From: Eubacterium sp. OM08-24
GTDB lineage: Bacteria; Bacillota; Clostridia; Oscillospirales; Acutalibacteraceae
Reading direction: 5' to 3'
Length of the DNA: 64,000 nucleotides
NCBI RefSeq assembly: GCF_003438075.1
Contig: NZ_QSTA01000002.1
Coordinates: forward strand, 1 to 64,000
Shown here: piece after piece, positions 42,356 to 52,087 of the stretch
Layout: the number at the start of each line of letters is the position of its first letter
Numbering within the stretch: position 1 is the first letter of the stretch
The notes under the pieces: model-generated
The model's input: the letters and a program-made list of their open reading frames with translations, nothing else
Databases searched by the model: none
Told to the model about the DNA's origin: nothing
Made by a program: the position numbers and the translations under genes

Positions 42356-42385
42356 TCAAAATCTGAGTCGCAGTAAACAAAGATA
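42356..42385 (+). repeat. Dispersed boundary motif, copy 6
   Basis: TCAAAATCTGAGTCGCAGTA followed by AACAAAGATAA. It continues into a startless frame reading VNKDKLEKLQKVAAGQIRKP to a stop near 42459, so the unit may carry the end of a gene. Confidence 0.5.
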
Positions 42386-42726
42386 AGCTAGAAAAACTCC
42401 AAAAAGTTGCTGCGGGGCAAATCAGAAAGCCTGATTACACCGCAATCCGCTGTTTTGTTATTGCTTGAAAGATTATTATTTACACAGAATTTTATGGGGT
42501 GCCTTGATTAACATATGCAAACCGTGACATCGTTCTGGACTTTTTATCGCTGAGTTGCTATTAAAATATTGTGTTAACTGTTCCGGAATATTGTATAACG
42601 CAATGTATAATTTGTATTCTTCTACCGTCAGGCAACGCTATCCATTTGACATACTACTTTGAATTGTTATATGTTTTAACCTTATGTTATTCGCAAATGC
42701 ATAGTTATTAATTTTGACTTCTTTTG
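42386..42726. other. Spacer with a gene remnant
   Basis: Apart from the startless frame ending near 42459 (KPDYTAIRCFVIA), no gene is supported. The rest is AT-rich with no hairpin of note. Confidence 0.35.
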
Positions 42727-43002
42727 CTAATATTTTAACCTCACATAAATTTTGCACAATGCAAACGCATAGAAATCTATATTTTTAACACCATCCGGAA
42801 TTGTTATTTTTTCAATTTTATTACAGCAAGCAAAAGCACTTTGCTCAATACTTATTACGCTGTTAGGTATTACGACATCCGTAATATTTTCACAACCCAA
42901 AAATGCCTCACTTCCTATGATTCGTACAAGATCAGGGATAATTACACTTGGTTCGGGGTCAATAACTTTTATTAATACACCATTTTCAATTAAAAAATCC
43001 AT
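42727..43002 (-). CDS. Short BspA-type leucine-rich repeat protein
   Basis: A 91-residue protein with two to three LRR_5 (Treponema/BspA-type) repeats: EAFLGCENITDVVIPNSVIS and QSAFACCNKIEKITIPDGVK. There is no signal peptide, and the repeat run ends abruptly, so it is probably the 5' part of a larger gene cut short. AAGGAG precedes the ATG. Related repeats are encoded at 45379-46645 on the other strand. Confidence 0.6.
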   Translation of the reverse strand: MDFLIENGVLIKVIDPEPSVIIPDLVRIIGSEAFLGCENITDVVIPNSVISIEQSAFACCNKIEKITIPDGVKNIDFYAFALCKIYVRLKY

Positions 43003-43136
43003 ATCGCAAACTCCTTATATCTTTTTGATTATACAATAACATATCATGTGCACAAAAAACAGTCCATGCCATTTGATATATTTAAGTTGAAAAGGGAATC
43101 GGATGATTTCAAATTTACTTCAAAGGAGAAATGAAT

Positions 43137-43463
43137 ATGTCAAAAGTAATTATCATTATTGTCGGAGTGCTGGTTTTTATACTCGGGCTGAATCTGGAAA
43201 ATGAGATTATTCTCATCATTGGCGGAAGTTTTGTTGCAACAGGTATTCTTTTTGTTCTGAGCGCAATAGCCGGCTACGGCAAATCACAGAAAGAAAAAGA
43301 CAAAATTGAAAGAGAAATTTTCGATGAATTCCATAAGGGCATGACAAGACGGACAAGATATGATTTGAATAAGCGTGTTATGAACGACAGAATTAATAAA
43401 GATATTCAGGACGATATAACAAAAGGCATTAACCGATCATCAAGGGGGGTAGAATTTAGCTGA
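43137..43463 (+). CDS. Small membrane protein
   Basis: A 108-residue protein with two N-terminal hydrophobic helices (VIIIIVGVLVFILGL and a second from IILIIGGSF to LSAIAG), then a basic, charged cytoplasmic tail (GMTRRTRYDLNKRVMNDRIN). The ATG at 43137 has AAGGAG eight bases upstream. The ATG at 43131 is too close to it. No family recognised. It may be part of the following WYL-linked group. Confidence 0.55.
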   Translation: MSKVIIIIVGVLVFILGLNLENEIILIIGGSFVATGILFVLSAIAGYGKSQKEKDKIEREIFDEFHKGMTRRTRYDLNKRVMNDRINKDIQDDITKGINRSSRGVEFS

Positions 43464-43526
43464 AATATTTGTAAGATTATTGAATTTTTTATGTAAAAGT
43501 GTTAAGATTATGGCGGAGATGATAGT

Positions 43527-44579
43527 ATGTGTGTTACGCAGCCGAAAAGCTGTTGATTATGAATATTCTTGATATTCTCAAGAAATATACTGACGAAAAT
43601 CACAGGCTCAGTCAGAAGGAAATCGTTGAAATTCTTGATAACGAATATGATATGAAAACCGACAAAAAATCAGTTAAGCGAAATCTTATGAATCTGATTA
43701 AGTTCGGTTATGATATCGAATACAGCGAATCTCTGAGGGTTTATAAAAATAAACAGAGAAAAGAAATTGAGAGCCTTATTCTCTCCGACTTCTATCTGAA
43801 CTGTGATTTTTCCGATGGAGAGCTGAGATTGCTTATAGACAGCCTGATGTTTTCAAAGCATATTCCGCATGCCCCATGTATGGAGCTTGTTGAAAAGCTT
43901 GAGGGACTTTCTAATATCTATTTTCGGTCACGGGTAAAGCATATCTCTACTTTTACAGATAATTCAGTGGATAACAAACAGCTTTTCTATACTATTGATG
44001 TTTTAGACGAGGCAATCAGTAAAAAAACAAGTATCTTTTTTGTATTATGAATACGGAACGGACAAAAAGCTCCATTACCGCAAGCGACCCGACCGAAGTG
44101 TCAGAGAATACATAATCAATCCGTATCAGATGGCGGCGAAGGAAGGCAAATACTACCTTATCTGCAATTATGATAAATATAACAATATATCAAATTACAG
44201 GATTGACCGAATTGCCGAAATAAAACTCCTTGATGCTCTGGCAAAGCCCTTTGAAAAACTTGACGGTGCAGAAAAGCAACGGCTGAACCTTAGTAAATAT
44301 ATGGGAGAGCATATTTATATGTTCTCAAGTAAAACTGTTCGAGTTAAATTCCGAATTACCAAACCGATGATAAGCGACGTAATAGATATGTTCGGAAATG
44401 ATGTAAGGTTTACGGATGAAACAGATTCTTTTGTCACTGTCACAGCCAATGCAAACGAAATGTCAATGTTTCAGTTTGCAAAAAGCTTTGCGCCTGATGT
44501 AGTGGTTCTGGAGCCAAAGCAGTTGAGAGATAAGATTAAAAATGATCTGGAAAGGTCGTTGAAAAAATATAAAATTTAA
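43527..44579 (+). pseudogene. WYL regulator interrupted by two homopolymer frameshifts
   Basis: Collinear with the intact WYL regulator at 46655-47704, with the same HTH (LDILKKYTDENHRLSQKEIV) and the same WYL segment (INPYQMAAKEGKYYLICNYD). The first codons need one more A in CCGAAAAG near 43543 to read MCVTQPKK into the main frame; the paralog has five A there. A second break lies in the T6 run near 44036, after which the frame resumes as YYEYGTDKKLHYRK. A GTG at 43529 or the ATG at 43559 could start a shorter N-terminal product. Either decayed, phase-variable or a sequencing artefact. Confidence 0.7.
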
Positions 44580-44593
44580 AGGAGTACATAGTT

Positions 44594-45340
44594 ATGGAAT
44601 ACAAAAATGCATTAGACTTTTTACTTTACAGTTATTTTGGATTTGACGGGGGAACTAAAAAAATTGAAGAAAACAAAAACGAAATCCCAACATATTGTGC
44701 TAATCGTGCGTATTTGGATTTAGCCCGTACGGTTGAATTTAAATACTCCAAATCAAAATTAGATAAAATGAAAAAGAAAAACTCTCCACAAAATGAGAAA
44801 GATGAAGCGAAAGCCTTTATTAAAGAAAAAGAAAAGCTTATAAATGGAATATGTGAAAGTATGCTTGCTGCTATTGATGGCAAAGAGTGCAACAATAATG
44901 ATTTTAATGAATGGCACGAAAAAAAGTGTAAATCCATTAAAAACAATATGAACGAGGCAGTTGACAAGACAAATGATTTCATCATCAAGGTTAATACTTT
45001 TACAATAGGTCAAGCACAAAAGTGGCTGAATATGACTTTGAAATATTTATGGCTCCTCAATATTTTGCCGGATGGCTTGAATGAAGAATACTTGCATATT
45101 CCTGTTGACAGTTACATAATAGAGGCTGTTGGTGCTAAAAAAGATAATTATCAATACGGTCTAGAATTAGTGAGTCCTATATCAAAATCATCTTGGAGCT
45201 CTTGGGACAATTATGATAAGTATATGGATTTTCAGGATGAAGTTAAAAAAGTGATTAAAGAAAAGTATAATTCTCTTACTCCTATTGAGTGGGAGTCTCT
45301 TGCTTGGATTGAAGTAGCAAAAAGTAAATCATCCGATTAA
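44594..45340 (+). CDS. Uncharacterised protein downstream of a WYL regulator
   Basis: A 248-residue soluble protein. The N-terminal 140 residues are Lys/Glu-rich and helical. The C-terminal part has conserved-looking aromatic motifs (AQKWLNMTLKYLWLLNIL, HIPVDSYIIEAV, SSWDNYDKYMDFQDEVKKVI, TPIEWESLAWIEVAK). I do not recognise the family. It begins 14 bases after the WYL gene with AAGGAG upstream and is likely its co-transcribed partner. Confidence 0.6.
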   Translation: MEYKNALDFLLYSYFGFDGGTKKIEENKNEIPTYCANRAYLDLARTVEFKYSKSKLDKMKKKNSPQNEKDEAKAFIKEKEKLINGICESMLAAIDGKECNNNDFNEWHEKKCKSIKNNMNEAVDKTNDFIIKVNTFTIGQAQKWLNMTLKYLWLLNILPDGLNEEYLHIPVDSYIIEAVGAKKDNYQYGLELVSPISKSSWSSWDNYDKYMDFQDEVKKVIKEKYNSLTPIEWESLAWIEVAKSKSSD

Positions 45341-45378
45341 GCGGATATAATTGATATTCATTTTATGAGGTGATTGTA

Positions 45379-46645
45379 TGTGTACTCCGCATTTTGAAAT
45401 TCAGAACGGTGTCCTGACAAAGTGCAGGATGTAGGGAGAAGAAAACATGACTGTAACAATTCCCGACGGTGTAACCAGCATCGGAAAAAATGCTTTTTTT
45501 GATTGTGGATTATTGCAAAGCATAACAATTCCGGACAGTGTAACAAGCATCGGGAAAAAAGCTTTTTGGGGTTGTGACGCACTGAAAAGCATAACAATTC
45601 CTGACAGTGTGATAAGCATCGGGAATAAGGCTTTTGCGGTATGCACAGCCTTGGAAAGCGTAACAATACCAAACGGTGTAATAAACATTGGAAAATATGC
45701 CTTTTCAGGATGCAATTCGTTGCAAAGAATAGATGTAAGCGAGGGTAATTCCAATTATTTCTCTTGTGGTGGTGTATTGTTTGACCAGTCCAAAAGCATA
45801 CTTATTAAATATCCGGAAGGGAAAAAAGATTTATCTTTTACGATACCTGACGGTGTAACAATCGTTGAAAAATATGCTTTCAACTGGAGTAAATCACTGA
45901 AAAGCATAAAAATTCCTGACAGCATAACAAGTATCAGATGCAAAGCATTTGACAGATGCACATCGCTGAAAACCATAGATGTGAGCGAAAGTAATACTTC
46001 TTATTCGTCTTGCAACGGTATATTATTTGATAAGGCTAAAAAACACTTATTAAATATCCGGATGGGAAAAAAGATACATCTTATATCATTCCTGATGGAG
46101 TAACAAGCATAGGGGATTTTGCTTTTATGTATTGTATATCATTGAAAAGCATAACAATTCCTGACAGTGTCACGAGTATTGAAGAAGATGCTTTCTCACA
46201 GTGTAAATCATTGAAAAGTATAACAATACCGAACAGTGTAACAAGCATTGGAGATGGCGCTTTTATGAATTGTGAATCATTGCAAAGTATAACAATACCG
46301 GACAGTGTAACAAGCATAGGAAAAAGTGCTTTGTTCTCGTGTGAATCATTGAAAAGCATTACAATTCCTGACAGTGTCACGAGTATTGAGGATACTGGTT
46401 TTTCTTGGTGTGAATCGTTGAAAAGTATAACAATACCAGACAGTGTAACAAACACCGGGAATCATGCTTTTATGAGATGCACAGCCTTGGAAAGCATAAC
46501 AATTCCCGAAAGCGTTACAAGCATCGGAGATAGTGCTTTTTATCATTGCGACAACCTTACAATCTGCGCTCCTGCCGGGAGCTACGCTATTGAGTATGCC
46601 AAAAGCAACAGCATTAAGTTTAAAAGAAATTTGATTTTTGTGTGA
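45379..46645 (+). pseudogene. BspA-type LRR protein with an amber codon and a frameshift
   Basis: At least fifteen LRR_5 repeats of about 23 residues (ITIPDSVTSIGKKAF type), presumably a surface or effector protein. GAGGTGAT before the ATG at 45379 gives MCTPHFEIQNGVLTKCRM followed by TAG, then GEEN and the repeats in the same frame. The ATG at 45447 is the first in-frame restart. The frame is lost again near 46036, where the A6 run should be A7 to read KTLIKYPDGKKDTSYIIPDG, and it continues to 46645. There is no signal peptide. The highly repetitive DNA could also promote slippage. Confidence 0.7.
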
Positions 46646-46654
46646 GGTGATTGT

Positions 46655-47704
46655 ATGTACGCTCCGCCGCCGAAAAAGATGCTGATTATAAATATCCTCG
46701 ATATCCTTAAAAAACATACAGACGAAAACCACAGGCTCAGCCAGAAGGACATAATTGAGATTCTCAACAAAGAATACTGTATGAAAATCGACAGAAAGTC
46801 GGTCAAGCGCAACCTGATGAACCTGATTGAATTCGGGTACGATATTGAGTACAGCGAGTCGATAAGGCTTGTGAAGGATAAAAACGGAGAAGAAGTGGAA
46901 AGCAAAATACTGTCCGACTTTTATCTCAACAGACCTTTTACCGACGGCGAGCTTAGGCTGCTGATTGACAGCGTTCTGTTTTCAAACCATATTTCCTATT
47001 CGCAGTGTAAGGACCTTGTTGAAAAGCTTGAGGGACTTTCAAATATTTGCTTCAGGTCAAGGGTAAAGCACATTCGCAACCTGCCTGAGAATCAGCCGTC
47101 AAACAGCGAGCTGTTTATGACCATTGAAACGCTTGACAAGGCTATAAGCCGAGGCTTGCAGGTGTCTTTTACATACAACTCCTATGACATTGATAAAAAG
47201 CTTCATCCTCGCAAGAACAGCGAGGGGGAGGTGCGCAACTACATTATAAATCCGTACCAGATTGTTGCAACAAACGGCAGGTACTACCATGTAGCAAACT
47301 ACGATAAATACGATGATATTTCACATTACAGGCTTGACAGGATTACAAACATCAGACTGCTTGAGACTCCTGCAAAGCCAAAAAAGAAGGTCAAAGGAAT
47401 TGAAAACGGACTTGATTTACCAAAGCATATGGCTGAGCACATCTATATGTTTTCAGGAGAAAGCGTTACAGTAAGATTTATAACAAAACGATATTTAACA
47501 ACCGAAATTATTGACTGGTTTGGAAAAGATATAAAATTTTCCGATGAAACCGATGATGAAGTTACCGTTACAGTAAAGGCAAATGAAACAGCTATGCAGC
47601 TGTGGGCGTTACAATACGCAAAGCATATAATGGTTATTTCACCACAAAGCCTTGTTGATAAAATTAAAGATGATATTGCTTTTGCAATGGAAAATTATAA
47701 ATAA
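46655..47704 (+). CDS. HTH-WYL transcription regulator (intact paralog)
   Basis: A 349-residue regulator. The N-terminal HTH (LDILKKHTDENHRLSQKDII) is followed by a WYL domain (VSFTYNSYDIDKKL, INPYQIVATNGRYYHVANYD, SHYRLDRITNIRLL) and a C-terminal domain (IDWFGKDIKFSDE, LWALQYAKHIMVISP). It is about 60-65 percent identical by eye to the broken copy at 43527. GAGGTGAT precedes the ATG. It is followed by a nuclease-like gene and an ADP-ribosylglycohydrolase, which it probably controls. Confidence 0.85.
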   Translation: MYAPPPKKMLIINILDILKKHTDENHRLSQKDIIEILNKEYCMKIDRKSVKRNLMNLIEFGYDIEYSESIRLVKDKNGEEVESKILSDFYLNRPFTDGELRLLIDSVLFSNHISYSQCKDLVEKLEGLSNICFRSRVKHIRNLPENQPSNSELFMTIETLDKAISRGLQVSFTYNSYDIDKKLHPRKNSEGEVRNYIINPYQIVATNGRYYHVANYDKYDDISHYRLDRITNIRLLETPAKPKKKVKGIENGLDLPKHMAEHIYMFSGESVTVRFITKRYLTTEIIDWFGKDIKFSDETDDEVTVTVKANETAMQLWALQYAKHIMVISPQSLVDKIKDDIAFAMENYK

Positions 47705-47719
47705 AAGGAGATTTTCATT

Positions 47720-48967
47720 ATGAATACTATTTATTTGCACGGAGTAAAATGCTGGATTGTAAACCTTATGCCATTTTCGGAGAAAAAAAGAGATTCATTT
47801 AAGGTTTTGCCATTTCAGAAGGCTTGCATAGAACATAAGATTTTTGGTATGGGCTGGGGCACTGATATAATTACTGATATACCGGATAATGCAAAGTTAG
47901 ACGATTTCAGCAAAAAAATATATGAAACAAAAGCTAAAGAAAAAGAAGAATACCGCAATGAACCATATAAATCTGCTCTCAATTCATATCAAGAGATATC
48001 CGACGGTGATTTTGTCATTATGCGTTTAAAAAACTCTCATTATTACATCGGCAGAATTATAGGAAACGCAAAATATATTCAAAGATTATTCGTTGATGGT
48101 GCTAATAGGTTGTCGTGGGGATGCAATGTTGATGAATGGATTGAACTTGAAAATGAAGAAAAAATCCCATCTGAAATTGTAGGAAGATTTTCTCAAAAAT
48201 ACCATTCAACAATTCAACAGGTATCCAATTTAAGGTTAAAAGCTTTGATAATCTCCCTTTATGAGCATAAATCAAATAAATGCGGTTTTAACATACCAAA
48301 GATATTTTTAAATGAAAGCAATTTTGTGACGACACTTAATTATATGGAGCTTGAGGATCTTGTAAGCCAATTTATATACGACAAACACCGAGAAAACGGT
48401 TATGTACTGTTACCATCCTCATGTAAGGTTAATAAACAAAATTATGAGTTTAGCTTTGTGAGCAAAATTGGAAAACCTATAACCTGTCAGGTTAAGAATC
48501 AAGAGAGTATCGACCCCAAAGGATACGCAAAAGAAGATAGTTATGAAAAAATATATCTTTTTTCGGGGAAATGGTCACAAGAAGAAGCAGACAGACTAAA
48601 AGAAGAATATAAAAATACAAATATTTATATTATTTCAAAAAGCGAATTATATAAAACTCTTAATGAAAATTCATACCTGAAAAATAAACTTGCTGAATTT
48701 TATAATATTGATAACAATACAGTACATTCTTATGAAATGATTAAAAATATACTTGAAGAAAATCCAAAAACAAAAGAATGTATAGTCTATAAAAAATGCA
48801 GATTTACAAAAAATAAAATTTATAAATTTAATGACAATAGAAAAATCATTTACATAGAGAATTATGAATGTTTTTACTCACCTGAATTTAATTCAATATT
48901 CATAAATTCATCAGATAAAACTTATGATGACAGTATTGAAAAATTCAAAAATACTTTTGACATATAA
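47720..48967 (+). CDS. Possible restriction-type endonuclease with N-terminal PUA/EVE-like domain
   Basis: A 415-residue soluble protein. Residues 1-150 (GVKCWIVNLMPFSEKKRDSF, DGDFVIMRLKNSHYYIGRII) look like an EVE/PUA-type modified-base reader. Residues 215-270 (MELEDLVSQFIYDKHRENGY, YEFSFVSKIGKPITCQVKNQ) have the spacing of a PD-(D/E)xK core with a QVK ending, as in Mrr-like enzymes. Together these suggest a modification-dependent nuclease, but the catalytic acid is not certain. It begins 15 bases after the WYL gene, with AAGGAG upstream. Confidence 0.45.
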   Translation: MNTIYLHGVKCWIVNLMPFSEKKRDSFKVLPFQKACIEHKIFGMGWGTDIITDIPDNAKLDDFSKKIYETKAKEKEEYRNEPYKSALNSYQEISDGDFVIMRLKNSHYYIGRIIGNAKYIQRLFVDGANRLSWGCNVDEWIELENEEKIPSEIVGRFSQKYHSTIQQVSNLRLKALIISLYEHKSNKCGFNIPKIFLNESNFVTTLNYMELEDLVSQFIYDKHRENGYVLLPSSCKVNKQNYEFSFVSKIGKPITCQVKNQESIDPKGYAKEDSYEKIYLFSGKWSQEEADRLKEEYKNTNIYIISKSELYKTLNENSYLKNKLAEFYNIDNNTVHSYEMIKNILEENPKTKECIVYKKCRFTKNKIYKFNDNRKIIYIENYECFYSPEFNSIFINSSDKTYDDSIEKFKNTFDI

Positions 48968-48990
48968 TCTGATGAAATATTGGGAATATT

Positions 48991-50184
48991 ATGGTAAAAA
49001 TATTTTTTCTCGTCGGAGATGAATTGATTATTGAAAGCGAACACTTCACTAAAGGAAAACAAGAAGGTGCTATATACCGATATTCTAAAACTCATAAAGA
49101 AGTCTGGGATGAATTATATAAGGGCAAATACAAAGTTGAATATGACTTCTATCCTCGTGGAGAAGTCATATATGAATTATGCTCGGACTCTTACATTATT
49201 TATAAAGATCCCTGTATAGACAATTCATATATTGACAAATGTATTGCCTTTGGAATTAAAAGTAAATACACGATTATTGATGACGAGCGTTTTCTTTGTC
49301 ATGCTTGCAGAACTAACAGTAATATATTCGGTGCAATTTGCGGAGATATTTTGGGTTCAACATTTGAGTTTGAAGAGAAGAAATACAATAATATTTCAGA
49401 AATTGATTTGTTTAGAGGCGGGAGTCATTTCACCGATGACACTGTGTTGATCCCCGCTGTTGCTGACTGGCTGTTACATGATTTGAATGATTATGAAAAT
49501 GATGATTGCTTTAAAGAAAAGTTAGCAAAAAGAACGGTTGATTATGTTTGCAGAAAATATAAAAATCAATCATTGGACTACGGATTTAATTTTTGGCAAT
49601 GGTGCAACAAAGCCTATCTGATTGATGAATACGAACCTTATAACAGTTTTGGAAATGGTTCTGCAATGAGAGTAAGTCCAGTTGGATGGTTTTTTGATAC
49701 TATGAAAGAAACTATGCGTTTTGCAAAGTTGTCTGCTGATATAACTCATAATCATCCAGAAGGGGAGAAAGGAGCAATGTGCATTGCCGCCGCAATATTT
49801 CTTGCAAGAAACGAAAAATCAAAAAATGGAATTAAGAAATATATAATTCATACATTTGGTTATTCCGAACTGAATTTATCAGTTGAAGTATTGCGTGAAA
49901 AAAGTAATTATAGCGTAACTTGCCAGGATACAGTTCCTTTGGCAGTTGCTGCTTTTTTAGAAAGTACCGATTTTGAATCAGCCATAAAACTTGCAATTTC
50001 ATATGGAAGTGATTCAGACACAATTGCTGCCATGGCAGGAAGCATCGCAGAAGCTTACTATAAAGAAATTCCTTCATATATTGCGGATTTTTGCAAGTGT
50101 AAACTTGATAAACATGCCGCCTTCTTATGCAAAGAATTTTTTGATATCGTAAAAAATACAATCTACAAATCATACAATAAATAA
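48991..50184 (+). CDS. ADP-ribosylglycohydrolase (DraG family)
   Basis: Residues 105-397 form an ADP-ribosyl hydrolase domain that removes ADP-ribose from macromolecules: GAICGDILGSTFEFE, then FTDDTVL, GNGSAMRVSPVGW and the metal-binding GSDSDTIAAMAGSIAEAYY. The Asp residues of the Mg site are present. The N-terminal 100 residues are a separate domain of unknown type. It lies 23 bases after the nuclease-like gene. In defence loci such hydrolases can act as antitoxins of ADP-ribosyltransferases, but no transferase is visible here. Confidence 0.88.
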   Translation: MVKIFFLVGDELIIESEHFTKGKQEGAIYRYSKTHKEVWDELYKGKYKVEYDFYPRGEVIYELCSDSYIIYKDPCIDNSYIDKCIAFGIKSKYTIIDDERFLCHACRTNSNIFGAICGDILGSTFEFEEKKYNNISEIDLFRGGSHFTDDTVLIPAVADWLLHDLNDYENDDCFKEKLAKRTVDYVCRKYKNQSLDYGFNFWQWCNKAYLIDEYEPYNSFGNGSAMRVSPVGWFFDTMKETMRFAKLSADITHNHPEGEKGAMCIAAAIFLARNEKSKNGIKKYIIHTFGYSELNLSVEVLREKSNYSVTCQDTVPLAVAAFLESTDFESAIKLAISYGSDSDTIAAMAGSIAEAYYKEIPSYIADFCKCKLDKHAAFLCKEFFDIVKNTIYKSYNK

Positions 50185-50235
50185 TTTCAAGCCATGAAAA
50201 AAATCCGTGGCTTGTCGAATTTTCTGGTCTGTATT

Positions 50236-51747
50236 TTAATGCTTTCTGTTCCTATTAGGGAAGCAACTATCCATCCAATTGATAAAATCTTCCTCTGTCA
50301 GCTTTCCGTCCATACATTCATTTCGCTTGGTTATAGCCTCATATTTCCACTTCTTAAAATCATCCTCAAGTATAGTATGAGCCTTAACTCTGGCGGAATA
50401 TCTCTTGTAATATTTATTATAAATCTTAATGGCGGCGTTGTCCGCCATTTTCTTTTTGTAATTTTCAAGTGCCATAATATCCTGACAGTTTCGAGTTTCA
50501 CCCTCTGCAATTCTGTCACAGTAGTTTGTGTTGTAATTGCCCTTCATAATAAAACACTTGCCACAGCGTTTGCACTTTCTGAAGCGAATATCCTGTTCAA
50601 GCATTTTCGTAAATTCAAGTTCAAGTGCTTTCCTGATATTCCTGAATTTATAACTTGTATTAGGGGAAATAGGAAAGCGACAGAACACTTCCATCACGGC
50701 GTCACTCAAATTATATTTCTTCTGAAATTCCTTATGCTGTTCAGTCGTCTCATATTCATTCATAACTCTGCTGAGAAAATCTTCTTGAGATAAATGAATC
50801 GGCAGGATTTTTCCATTGGGATTGCTTCTGCTGTAACTAAAATACTCCTCTCTTTGAATTGTCAGAGGCTGGTTATGTATTATTTTGTAAAGATAATACC
50901 TTTCAGCCGGCTTGATTTTCTCCATTACCTCCGGATAGAAGTCTTCGTCAAAACAGAATTCTATTAGCTCCTTATACTCATTCTGTAATGTAAGCAGATA
51001 GTTGTAATACCAAGTTAGACCTTCAACAGGTAAGTTTTCTTTCAAAAACACAGGAGGACAAACTGCTGAGTATAAAGACGCATTGGCTATATTCTCAATG
51101 AAAAGTTTGCTGTCTGTATATCTGAAAAACATTTCAACATTTTCCTGATTGCAGTTGTATATTTTTTCAGGTTTTTCATTGATTTCAAAGCGATTTTTCT
51201 CTTCGCTGTTTTTAATTAAGTTATCAAAAGCAGAAACAAATCCGTAGCTTTCTTTAAATGGTGTTTTAAAGTCTGCATAGATAAAATCAAGAATTCCCTC
51301 ACCTATTTGCAGGTTAATAACTGTACCACTCAGCACATTATGAAGAGGCTCTTCTTTTTCTATTTCATATTCATCCATAAGATCTTGAAAATACTCGTCA
51401 CTCTCATCCCAGTCAATATTATATTTTGCAGAGAAATGTTCTCGCAAGGCTTTGTTTTTCTCTAAGCCTTCAACTCTATTTTGTTCATCATCAGCTATAT
51501 CTTCATCAGATAAAATGTCAGGATTAACATCCCTAAGTGAGTGTTCAAGTTCTTCAAATTCATCAATAGCCTCTTTCATTGAAAGGTCTTCATTAACCCT
51601 ATCAACTTTGATTGAAAACAACTTCGAGTCCGGATCGAATGATGCAAAGTTAATGAAGAAATCATAGTACACATAGCTGTTGCTTTGCCTTGCAATATTA
51701 TATTTTTCATAATCTGTATGTTTATATTCTGAGTAATCCTTCTTCAT
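50236..51747 (-). CDS. DUF6076-type protein with zinc finger
   Basis: A 503-residue protein. The N-terminal part is acidic. The C-terminal 130 residues hold a Cys set (FRKCKRCGKCFIMKGNYNTN, YCDR...NCQD) typical of DUF6076-like proteins found beside clostridial integrative elements. No enzymatic motif is seen. It is convergent with the glycohydrolase gene and lies just left of the recombination and transfer genes of element B. A hairpin at about 50189-50216 (CAAGCCA / TGGCTTG) separates it from the plus-strand operon. Confidence 0.65.
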   Translation of the reverse strand: MKKDYSEYKHTDYEKYNIARQSNSYVYYDFFINFASFDPDSKLFSIKVDRVNEDLSMKEAIDEFEELEHSLRDVNPDILSDEDIADDEQNRVEGLEKNKALREHFSAKYNIDWDESDEYFQDLMDEYEIEKEEPLHNVLSGTVINLQIGEGILDFIYADFKTPFKESYGFVSAFDNLIKNSEEKNRFEINEKPEKIYNCNQENVEMFFRYTDSKLFIENIANASLYSAVCPPVFLKENLPVEGLTWYYNYLLTLQNEYKELIEFCFDEDFYPEVMEKIKPAERYYLYKIIHNQPLTIQREEYFSYSRSNPNGKILPIHLSQEDFLSRVMNEYETTEQHKEFQKKYNLSDAVMEVFCRFPISPNTSYKFRNIRKALELEFTKMLEQDIRFRKCKRCGKCFIMKGNYNTNYCDRIAEGETRNCQDIMALENYKKKMADNAAIKIYNKYYKRYSARVKAHTILEDDFKKWKYEAITKRNECMDGKLTEEDFINWMDSCFPNRNRKH

Positions 51748-51877
51748 AATTTGCTCCCAAAATTAGAAAATGTAAATGTTTTAGATTTTCGATAATCAAC
51801 ATCACTCCAACTAAGATTATACAATTCTATTGTCTGACTGTCAATTTTCTGTTACCCTAAAATCAGAGGTGATGAAG

Positions 51878-52087
51878 ATGAATGAGAATTTTTACAAAAG
51901 CTATGATGAACTTCCGTTGATGTTATCGGTGCAGGAGATTGCAAAGGTACTTGGAATATCAAAGACAGGTGCATATGAATTGGTCAGATCAAAGGGCTTC
52001 CCTGTTCTGAAAATAGGTTCAAGAATGGTTGTTCCAAAAGAAAAGTTCCGTGAATGGGTGGAGCAGAATACAGGAGGAAGTATTTGA
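51878..52087 (+). CDS. xis: Excisionase-like HTH protein
   Basis: A 69-residue MerR/excisionase-type DNA-binding protein (LSVQEIAKVLGISKTGAYEL, then GFPVLKIGSRMVVPKEKFRE). Such proteins direct the integrase towards excision. GAGG lies eight bases before the ATG at 51878. The frame extends further upstream, but without support. Element A has no equivalent gene, only a short unrelated frame in that place. The symbol is by role. Confidence 0.75.
   Translation: MNENFYKSYDELPLMLSVQEIAKVLGISKTGAYELVRSKGFPVLKIGSRMVVPKEKFREWVEQNTGGSI

Noticed and set aside
45401..46905. Long minus-strand frames across the LRR genes
   Set aside because: Regular repeat DNA keeps the opposite strand open; the plus-strand product has the LRR pattern and a ribosome site.
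50194..50793. Plus-strand 199-codon frame
   Set aside because: Antisense shadow of the DUF6076-type gene with its Cys motif on the minus strand.
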